Below are positions 56,607 to 64,000 of a DNA stretch of 64,000 nucleotides, one piece after another; the first letter of the stretch is position 1; every line of letters begins with the position of its first letter. The position numbers were made by a program, and so were the translations under genes. A model generated the notes under the pieces. The model made no database searches, had not been told where the DNA came from, and saw only the letters and a list, made by a program, of their open reading frames with translations. The stretch is from the NCBI GenBank assembly GCA_021399435.1, contig JAJTUP010000077.1, positions 62,001 through 126,000 on the forward strand, written 5' to 3'. This DNA is from Diaporthe sp. PMI_573 (taxonomy: Eukaryota; Ascomycota; Sordariomycetes; Diaporthales; Diaporthaceae).

Positions 56607-56628
56607 CTCACCATCTTCTCACCATCTC
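56607..56628 (+). repeat. 11-bp tandem duplication causing a frameshift
   Basis: Units at 56607-56617 and 56618-56628 differ only in the last base. The length is not a multiple of three, and one copy suffices for a continuous PHS reading frame. Confidence 0.85.
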
Positions 56629-57198
56629 ATTTCTTGTTATCTCAATTCTCTTCCTTATTACTGGAGCGGTCTTCTACGCAGTCCAGCACAGCCTACGTTC
56701 CTACGCTACGGTCTTGATGGTTGGTATCAGCCATTTCGCTATCAATTTCGGTGCGTATCCGACGTATCCGCTGCTATAACCTGCTAACAGCATAATAAAG
56801 GTGCAAACAGTTTAACATTCCTAATTCCAGCCGAAATCTTCCCTACCACCTACAGGTGCTTCTGTCATGGTATATCAGCAGCGGCCGGGAAGACAGGCAG
56901 TATCTTGGCCATTTTGGTAGTATACGGCATTGACGCAGTGTTTGTCGGTGCTACTAGGCAGGGCCTAATATTTATATTGTTTGCTGTCGTTGTAGCCTTC
57001 GGTTCTATCTTCTCGTGGTCGTACATTCCGGACGTACAGCGAGTGATAGATAAGAAGTTGACAACAATGAGTTTAGAGGAACTTGGACAAGGACTAGAGT
57101 GGGCAAGGTCCGAAGGGCAGGTTTTCACGTTTCGTGATAAATGGCTCGAGTTCTGGCGGAAATTGAGGAATTTCGGCGACATAACGGAAGGGGACTAA

Positions 57199-59048
57199 GG
57201 ACTAAGGAAACTGTCGTCAAGGAGTTGTAGAACAGAACGGGTGAGGTTGGTGAGTTTCCCCGGTAGAACGCCATGTAACTACGTACATCATCAATGAATA
57301 TACCAAACTTGAATTGATGAATGCGGTGATGCCTGTGGGAACTATGCTGAAATAACGCATCGCTAAGGCACATGCCTCAGTTCTGATGGCCGAACAAACC
57401 CCTGTTTCAGTCGAGCAGAGCCTTTCTTTCGAGGCGAGAATGCAACATGTGGATTCGGACAAGGGAACGCGAGGGAAACCCCCTCTCTTCGCAATGTACG
57501 ATCACTGGTAATAGTCAGGAGGGACACTGCCCGAGTCCTGCGTACGGTTTAGAACTAGAACTGCGCACTGCCAGCAACAGTCTCCTCACCATGGTGTCCT
57601 CGCTGAAGCGGGATGTCTCAGAGCCACTTCTAAGCCCTTCTATAAATAAGCCACTATGTACGGATTCAGGCGGTAAAATTGTTGACGCATCTCTATCTGG
57701 AGACGATGGACCCAAAAGAGCCTCGAGGAACGAAGCTGGATTCTGCATTTACTCCGTTACAAGTCGGAACTAGCGAAACTAACGCTTGCCTTGCGGCCAT
57801 GTTCCAGTGTCAGATGTCGGTTAGTTTTTCCTTTCCCTGTAATAGTTGACTGCTATTGCGAAAGACTTTGAACTTGGGGACTTTGGCCTCTTGTTATAGC
57901 CAACAAACTCGCTACGTTTGCGGCGTTATCGTTCTTTGCAACTTAGACACCAGTAACGCTGCTTCTTCTAAGGTGCGCGATTAGGACATAATTTTGACGT
58001 CGATGGATGTGCACAACCTTGCACCGCAGCCGTCACGCGCGACGCTTTCCAGAATACGCGCCCGGTAATTGAGGTACTGCACATGTATTTCGCGGCACGG
58101 GGTCATCCGCGTCTGCGGCTTTCTAGACGGCGAATCAGTCACAAAGTGCAACGTCAGGGCTGTGCTGTGGTTGCAGGAAATCGTTTACGACTCCCTTTTG
58201 GGAGCCGTTTCTGGGAAGGGCGGCTGTTTCCGGCTCCATCGGTTGCATTGGCCCCGTTGGACTCGTAGGGTCATGGGTGCCACCAAAGCTCAAATCTTTT
58301 GGCTACGTGTGGGGTGACCCTGTCGGGACCGCTGCCGGGCGCTAACAGCTAGTTGGAGAACCGATGCCCTTAGTCCAGCCATATGCGAGACAGCGGAGCT
58401 TGCCTCGCGGGTTGAAGAATAGATCAAACAAAGTAGTAAGTCGGACTCGGATGGAAAGGACACTGGATGAAGGGCCACGAAAATCAATGCCGAATCCTGC
58501 TACAACCAAGCTGGATGTGCTTGGGCGGCGTATAAAAATTTACCATAGCACAAAAAAGGGGCTGAACGGGATGGCCCAATCGCGTAGAGCGTGGCTAGTG
58601 AACTACCCCACCGCCGCTTCCTGCCCTTCGTCAGAGGGAATAAATATCAAGCTTCGTTCCTCAAGGGCTCCTTTGGGCAAACTGCTTGCGGTTTGCGTCT
58701 CCTATTGGGTGTTTGGCTGCCATTTGTTCTTCCCCAAAAAGACCATCTCACGTGCTCCTGCACGCGCCATCACCGCCACGAATCAGCCACAAAATGTTCC
58801 CGCCTCAGGTGGCCAGAACTCCGCCCATCGTTTTGGGTCAACGATGACAGGGCCTTACCCGAACTGCGAGGCAAGACCATAGAGGTAGAATAATTGCTAG
58901 ATATGGGACTGGGCTAAAACATGGGACCAGAACGAGGTACATGTTCCCAAATTGGCTCCCCACCAAATCGGTCCTCACTCGACGTGGAGGTCCCAAAACT
59001 GAGCACCATCAGTGAATCCCCCGTGGCCAATAAAATCGCGTCTGGCGG
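57199..59048. other. Intergenic region with solo MITE ends
   Basis: No recognised gene. The 172-codon frame at 58364-58882 overlaps a MITE end and has no domain, so I do not accept it. MITE-like ends lie at 57710-57737 and 58651-58708, facing outward from the 0.9 kb between them. Confidence 0.45.
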
Positions 59049-59089
59049 ACCCACCGACATAGGGCCCTCAGGGCCCTATGTCGGTGGGT
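59049..59089. repeat. Perfect 20-bp inverted repeat with a 1-nt spacer
   Basis: Positions 59049-59068 (ACCCACCGACATAGGGCCCT) are the exact reverse complement of 59070-59089, with C at 59069 between. Three further outer base pairs match after one mismatch. It would form a very stable hairpin or cruciform. It lies about 28 bp upstream of a TATA-like box. Confidence 0.95.
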
Positions 59090-59116
59090 TCGCTTTGCTC
59101 CAATCAAAGAAAGAGG

Positions 59117-59125
59117 TTATTTAAA
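59117..59125 (+). promoter_or_regulatory. TATA-like box of the interrupted gene
   Basis: TTATTTAAA lies about 95 bp before the ATG at 59220, with CAATCAAAG 16 bp upstream and a CT-rich leader downstream. The spacing is normal for fungal promoters. Confidence 0.5.
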
Positions 59126-59219
59126 GCAGCACAGTCAGCCCGGACGTTATAAACCTTCTACCCCCTTCTTTCAACAATTACGGTTCGCTTCCACGCAACA
59201 ACTGCGGCCAGTTGTGACT

Positions 59220-59662
59220 ATGGCGTATCCCGATAGCGGGCCCAACAGCGGACCGGATGGCGGACTCGACGATTCCGTCGTGCTGAGTGACGACCAACTC
59301 AAAGAAATCTCCCAGTCCCGGCAGGACATCCGCCTCTGCCAGAGCGATGAGGACAAGTTCCAGCTCATCACCAGGACGCGAGACGACCTGCTCTATAGGC
59401 GTGCTAATTTGGAGCTTCTGATTGCTGCTTACGACCCTGTCTTCGACGAATGCGCCGCGTACAGGGCTTTGAAGGACGACAATGTACCGGTCCCGGACGA
59501 CGACGATGCAGAAAAGTGGAAGCATTTCATCCGCATTGCTAAAGACGAGAAGACGCGCCTTGCTTGCCTAAAAGCTGTTGGCAGCCGCTGGGGTCGAGCT
59601 GTGGTCCAGCGCAACCAGTGGACTTCCCGGCCGCTCAAGTTCTGCAGAATCCTCCGCACAGC
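59220..59662 (+). pseudogene. 5' part of an unrecognised gene interrupted by a hAT transposon
   Basis: ATG 59220 opens MAYPDSGPNSGPDGGLDDSV, followed by a charged, probably helical region (SQSRQDIRLCQSDEDKFQLI, RTRDDLLYRRANLELLIAAY) and an acidic VPVPDDDDAEKWKHF stretch. The frame runs into the transposon at 59663 and stops 15 codons inside it (59706). The sequence continues on the other side of the element at 62881, in a different frame that is also open to the left of the insertion from about 59550; an intron with the strong TTCTGCAG acceptor at about 59647 could connect them. No known domain. Confidence 0.55.
59655..59662. repeat. 8-bp target-site duplication, left copy
   Basis: CGCACAGC, identical to 62873-62880, immediately outside the transposon end. 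Eight base pairs is the hAT signature. Confidence 0.93.
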
Positions 59663-59683
59663 CAGAGACCCAAACAACTCAAC
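59663..59683 (+). repeat. Left TIR of the hAT element
   Basis: 21 bp, exact reverse complement of 62852-62872; begins with the typical hAT CAG. Confidence 0.95.
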
Positions 59684-59997
59684 CAACTCAACGGACGACC
59701 TATATTGAGTGAATTGGCTTAGTAATCGCCGACCTCTCGTTGAGTTGATCAACTGAACGCTTTCGTTGAATGGATTGACGTTGAGTTGGTGTGAGGGAAC
59801 GATCATGTGACTTTCATACTTTATGAATAGTCTCACTTTATGAATATTGTGTAAATAGCTTAAGTCGGAGTTTTCCTTAAGCGTCTCTTTCTTTACTCGT
59901 AAACAATCATTTTACCCAAGTCACACTCGACCTCGTCGTGCTCTTGTCCTGTCACAGTTGGCCTAATTGACGAGATATTCGCGACATGCTCCACCAG

Positions 59998-62513
59998 TTA
60001 TTCCCACCCATTCTCCTCTTCTGCCAGCTCTCCCGCTCGGCCGAGAAATGACGCCATTGACTCTCTTGCGCCCGCCTCGCTTCTGGCGCTGCTCTCGACC
60101 TCGATTTGCGTGGGAACGAACAGAGGATCCAGGTCGTCGATTATCTTGGCTTGTAGCCACGAACGCAGCACTAGATATATCCCGATTATATCGACTTCGA
60201 GGCGGCTGCGCAGGGGAGTTACCAATCGACCTGCGGTAGAAAAGAGCCTCTCGTACTTGGCTGATATCGGCTGGATTGTGAGGAAATCAAGAGCCATTTG
60301 AGAGAGGCGGGGATATTGAGCTCGGTTATCCTGCCAATATGCGCTGGGGTCTCGAATATGGGTGTCTGTTGGAACCCAGCTTTGTTGCCACGCCTTGTAT
60401 TCGTCCCTCAGGGACTCAGGAGTTGCAGAAGACCTCATCCTCGCTGGCGTAGTTGTAGGCGTTGATAACCGGCTTGATGGCTTGTATTGTGACTGTTCAC
60501 AGTATTCCTCGAAGGCATTTTGGTACTTCCTTCGCCGTTTAGCAACGGGCTCATTTCCCGGGCTCAATACCACCTCGAGGTTGCGATATTCGGTCTCCCA
60601 TACCTCCTGAACCATCTCTTTCGCAGTTGCGATCCAATTCGGATGTTTTCCCCAGTGTTCTTCGAACCAACCCCCATCGATACGCAGGGTGGAGAGCCAA
60701 CGCCACGTAATATATTGGTGTCTCGTCGAGAATTGTGTAGTATTTGTTGAGCTTCTGCCACCCTAGGTTGATGTTGATCCTGAAGTGTTCGGGATCAGGA
60801 TAATCCGCCGCGACTGCCTTGTACTCCTCCAGTTTTGCCATTAGGAATTCGAAGCCTTGGATGACATCCCAGATATTTCCGTACGAGCCGATCCACCCTC
60901 TCTTCCGTTTGCGTTGAATACCGTCTCCCTCAAGGGTTTTGACGGTGACCTCGTAGAATCCAAGAATCGTGGCGAGGTGTTCGAGGACGTCCCAGTCCTT
61001 GTCTGAAAGCTGGTTTTCGGATAGGCAAATTCGCGGTTGAACAGCCGACCTCCTCATCAGGCCTGTCTTTTTCGACCTATTTTCCTGCTCCCAAGCTTGT
61101 TTGTGTTTAAGAATCATCACATCGAGGTAAGGACGGAGTTTTATCGCGCGGCGGATTATATAGAGCTGGGACAGCCATCTGGTATCGTTATTGACGACGA
61201 TGTTCAGAGGCTTCCTCGCTCGAACTCTCGGATCGATAGATTGGTCCATATCAGCCTGCTAAACACCTCGAAGAAGGTAACTCAGTACATCAGATCTGTC
61301 GATGTTAACAACAAGGTTGTGGAGCTTCCCGACTGGCCCTCTCCTCCTCCAAAGATCGTGTTTAGTTTCAGATAACGCTGCTGCGCCGGAAAGCTGATTC
61401 TCAAAGGCCTCTGGATTGGAGCCAGAAAGCAATGCTTTGGTAGAGAGGTTGAGTATGTGGCCAAAGCATCGACCTCTGCGCTTGCGTCCATCGAAGCCCA
61501 ACTCTCCTCCGATCACAGCCATTGCTGAGTCGTTGTTTTCGGCGTTATTAAGCGTGAAATACCCGATCTTATTCTTTATACCATATGAATCGATAATCTC
61601 GAGGACTTCTGCTGCAATATTTGTGCCAGAATGGCGAGTAGAGACCTCGGGTACTAAGGACGATTTTGCGGGGCTTGTTTTTCTCGTCTTGGAAGAAGCA
61701 CATAATCCCATATAACGCGTGCCGATTTCCGGACCTCCAGCCATCAAAAGAGACGTGAATTAGGCCGGGAGAGCTCTGGAGGACCTCCATAACCTTCGTC
61801 TTGTGCTGTTCGTATGATGCCACGATTTTCCTGCGAATAGATGTTGCGGAAAGATTGGCGTCACAGAGCTTCACGCAAGGGTTCAGATATGCGAAAATCT
61901 TCCTGAGCTTGTCGTGTTCTGCCGTTTCGAACGAGAGGTTGGCCTCCACGATCCATTCCATTAGAAGTCGTTGGAACTGCTTCTTGTCGAAGTTCTTGAT
62001 GAAGCCATTCGCAATTGCCTGTTCTCTAGGCTTATTGGTATCAAGTTTCATCAGCTCGGCGATGGTTGACTGTCCCTTGGCATTCCGGCCCTCTGCTCTT
62101 AGCTGCGAGGCTGATTTTGTCTTCCCTTCAGGCGCACAAATCCTGTGATCGTCATAGAGGTGGTTTAGGGTATTTTGGATGCCCGTTGATGTGAAGGTCT
62201 TTGGCTTAAGAATGTTCTTGCGGATGCAAATTTTGCAAACCCACTTTCTGTCGTTGCCTTTCTGGATATCGTACCCATACTCCCAGGCCCAGGAATTAGT
62301 ATCTCTAACCCTTTGAGACCAGGTGAAGCCGGGGAAGCGGCGCCAAAGAGATTCTTCATATTGCCGCTCTTTGGTAGTGGAATCTGGCGAGGTGGACTTA
62401 GAACGTCGAGCTGGCGAGAATGGCGTGAAAGTTGTAGAAGGCGCTGGAGACGACCTAAAATTTCCATCATCGTCAACAGCAGTGATGGCGTCAGAATCTG
62501 ATAGAATACTCAT
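59998..62513 (-). pseudogene. hAT transposase with three lesions
   Basis: ATG 62513 starts MSILSDSDAITAVDDDGNFR. A BED-like zinc finger (WVCKICIRKN, then NTLNHLYDDH) is followed by the RNase H-like core (HVSFDGWRSGNRHALYGIMC; TLNNAENNDSAM; RRGRCFGHILNLSTKALLSG) and the C-terminal dimerisation region (YPRLSQMALDFLTIQPISAK, YERLFSTAGRLVTPLRSRLE, ending ELAEEENGWE). A one-base indel near 61660, a TAG at 61261-61259 (a C-to-T step from Gln), and an extra base in the five-base C run at 60671-60675 break it into four pieces. Correcting these in mind gives about 830 residues, a normal size. This copy is therefore not autonomous unless the lesions are assembly errors. Confidence 0.88.
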
Positions 62514-62851
62514 CCTGAGCTAGTTACGCAATGCAATCGGTGTAGCTGTTGAAATCGATGTGGAAGTTACAAGCAGAATTGAGGGTAAAAGGAGGTGGCG
62601 GCCAGGGAAATTAGGTGATCTGCCTTACGTACAAGCCACACATAGCCTTAGTTACGGGGTCGCTGTTAGGATTTATACCAGTCCGCAGTTACAGTCACTA
62701 ACAGTGGCTAGTAGACCCACTTTATATCAACGAAATCAACGAGATCCACCAACTTCAAGGTAATATTGAGTTGGGCAGCTTACTAATAAAGTCCTCCATT
62801 GAGTTGGTTGAGTTGGCCGTTGATCAACTCGTTGATCAACTCGTTGATTAC

Positions 62852-62872
62852 GTTGAGTTGTTTGGGTCTCTG
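62852..62872 (-). repeat. Right TIR of the hAT element
   Basis: Exact inverted copy of 59663-59683, ending CTG. Confidence 0.95.
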
Positions 62873-62880
62873 CGCACAGC
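62873..62880. repeat. 8-bp target-site duplication, right copy
   Basis: CGCACAGC, the second copy of the left duplication. Confidence 0.93.
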
Positions 62881-64000
62881 ATCAATCGCAATTCCCGAGT
62901 GCCCGAGGCCAGAGACGAGTTGAACGTGATTATGCTTGAACAGCATCAGACTCCTAGGCAGTGTCTAATTAAGGATTCGCCGTACCCTATCAGTCAGGTC
63001 CACTTGGAGAAGCTGGCGGCATCGACGCACACCCTTCACCGACCGCTAGCGGCCCAAGACTTGCCCCATGGTTTCGGCTTCGACGAGTTTGGTATCCTGG
63101 TACGGGCTGCATATGCCGCTGCGCCAGGAGCCGAAGACACTGACATCCCGGAACTGGCCGCAGCTGCCCAAGGACAGTCAGGCTCGGTAAACACCAGCGA
63201 CAAGCGCAACAGCAATATGACGGGCTTTGCAGAGCAAGCTGCCGAGACAAGGGAACCGCCAGGGTCTGGAGGGACAGGAGAGGCAGATATGGCAGATACA
63301 GCCAGAATGCTACTTGCCTTACAAGGAGGCACCGGGCTTTTAGGCCTTAATGAGCCAGAGTCACAGCTTGTCGAACTCCCCTCTCTAGGCAACTCCTCTG
63401 ACCTCTCCTCTGCCTTAAGCTCTCCGCCTGGTTCACCTATCACTGCCGGTTCCTCCGCTACAGACATCTCTGCATCTTGCCACAGAGAAAATAGGAACCG
63501 AAAGCCGACCAGCCTACCTGCACCTAATGCTAGCGACCACGATACCGCAGACTATTCGTCCGGGCGAGTCCTCCGCACACGGACAAACCAGCCATCCTAC
63601 CATGGAACGCAGGCTAGCAAAAGCGCTAAACTAGTACAACGCTTACATCCGCTACCGAACGCTACTGCTCTGCACAAGAAGCGATGTTGTCCGTCAAATA
63701 TACCATCAAATCTTCTGGCCATTCTGGACGACAACGTCTCTTCTAGCGGGCATTTGCTGCGCGTATATATGGACTTCGAGGGAACGAAAGTTCCCTACAG
63801 AACAATGTGTCACCTCCACCTTCAAAGGTTCGCGGAGAAGATACTAGAGACAGAGGCTCTGAAACAGGAGTACCGCCCAGTGTCCGACCTTGCAAACCGA
63901 CGGCGGCGTGCATCGCTCCCCAATATCATCGACCCTACACCACTGAAGCAGTTCCGGCTAAGCGGCGCCGCTTTGCCGACTCCTGGTTCCGCGGCAACGC
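62881..64000 (+). pseudogene. 3' continuation of the interrupted gene, running off the window
   Basis: A frame is open for all 373 codons from 62881 (INRNSRVPEARDELNVIMLE) to the window end, with no stop. It contains LHRPLAAQDLPHGFGFDEFG, a Ser/Pro-rich linker, a basic RVLRTRTNQPSYHG stretch, LLRVYMDFEGTKVPYRTMCH and a bipartite basic ANRRRRASLPNI. The amino acid use is that of a real, low-complexity-rich nuclear or regulatory protein, but no family is recognised. It is separated from its promoter by the hAT element. Being unstopped, it is easily missed by ORF lists that need a stop codon. Confidence 0.6.

Larger units (their letters stand above)
55080..57198 (+). pseudogene. PHS-family MFS transporter, frameshifted by an 11-bp duplication
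   Basis: Exons: 55080-55151 (MACGRKNRGFLGSDGSGLSQ), 55226-55646, 55714-55717, 55772-56750 and 56801-57198. Motifs match the family: FLTDSYNLFATNVILASISF, QLLFGFLADCYGRTRLYGIE, GIGAEYPLSAVITSEW across the microexon, FLMQPVGQALAQLVG, and [14 protein letters not shown]. At 56607-56628 an 11-bp unit, CTCACCATCTT/C, is present twice; this shifts the frame and ends it at 56717. Removing one unit restores frame through the last intron to TAA 57196-57198, about 620 residues. No other lesion was found, so the loss is recent, an allele, or an assembly error. It is a divergent paralogue of the minus-strand gene. Confidence 0.85.
59663..62872 (-). mobile_element. Complete 3,210-bp hAT transposon
   Basis: The element starts CAGAGACCCAAACAACTCAA and ends with its reverse complement; the inverted repeats are 21 bp and perfect (59663-59683 and 62852-62872). 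An 8-bp duplication, CGCACAGC, flanks it. CAACTCAAC/GTTGAGTTG motifs and GTTGATCAAC palindromes are crowded just inside both ends, as expected for transposase-binding subterminal repeats. The single coding unit is on the minus strand. It is not RIP-mutated. Perfect ends and duplication indicate a young insertion. Confidence 0.95.

Noticed and set aside
58364..58882. 172-codon plus-strand frame
   Set aside because: It spans a MITE terminal repeat and shows no recognisable domain.

Overview
The window looks like accessory, repeat-rich DNA of a filamentous ascomycete (Pezizomycotina). Genes carry short spliceosomal introns (50-97 nt, GTAAGT-type donors, CTAAC/CTGAC-type branch sites). Protein families are typically fungal: Zn2Cys6 regulator, STAND/NLR pieces, OTT_1508-type deaminase, PHS transporters. 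AT-rich, TA-rich blocks full of stop codons alternate sharply with GC-balanced blocks, the hallmark of repeat-induced point mutation (RIP). No tRNA, rRNA, CRISPR array or bacterial operon was recognised.

Layout. 1-4070: RIP-ruined repeats and a truncated Fot1/pogo transposon. 4.4-9.4 kb: a decayed FMN-monooxygenase gene, an intact three-exon YCII gene and a divergent Zn2Cys6 regulator, possibly the remains of a small catabolic cluster. 10-12.7 kb: fragments of a STAND N-terminal domain, a ferric reductase and a glycosyltransferase-like gene. 15.3-18.1 kb: RIP-ruined hAT split by a second insertion. 18.4-23.2 kb: further Fot1-like copies, one with perfect terminal inverted repeats and a nested insertion. 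23.7-33.36 kb: a 9.7-kb RIP block with minus-strand Ty3/gypsy reverse transcriptase and integrase remnants.

33.4-51 kb is GC-balanced and gene-like but mostly broken: a chromodomain protein, an ankyrin fragment, two NB-ARC fragments (one fused to a truncated monocarboxylate-type transporter), a BTB gene with one stop, an OTT_1508-type deaminase that is largely readable, an arrestin with one stop, a SET fragment cut by a LINE piece, and MITEs. Several of these genes carry one nonsense codon that is one C-to-T step from Gln or Arg.

52.4-57.2 kb holds the clearest functional unit: two divergent MFS transporters of the phosphate:H+ symporter (PHS) family sharing a 624-bp intergenic region. Both need the same 4-nucleotide microexon to keep frame. 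One is intact (586 aa); the other has an 11-bp tandem duplication that shifts its frame. 59.2-64 kb holds an unrecognised gene, with a near-perfect palindrome in its promoter, interrupted by a complete 3,210-bp hAT transposon with perfect inverted repeats and an 8-bp target duplication.
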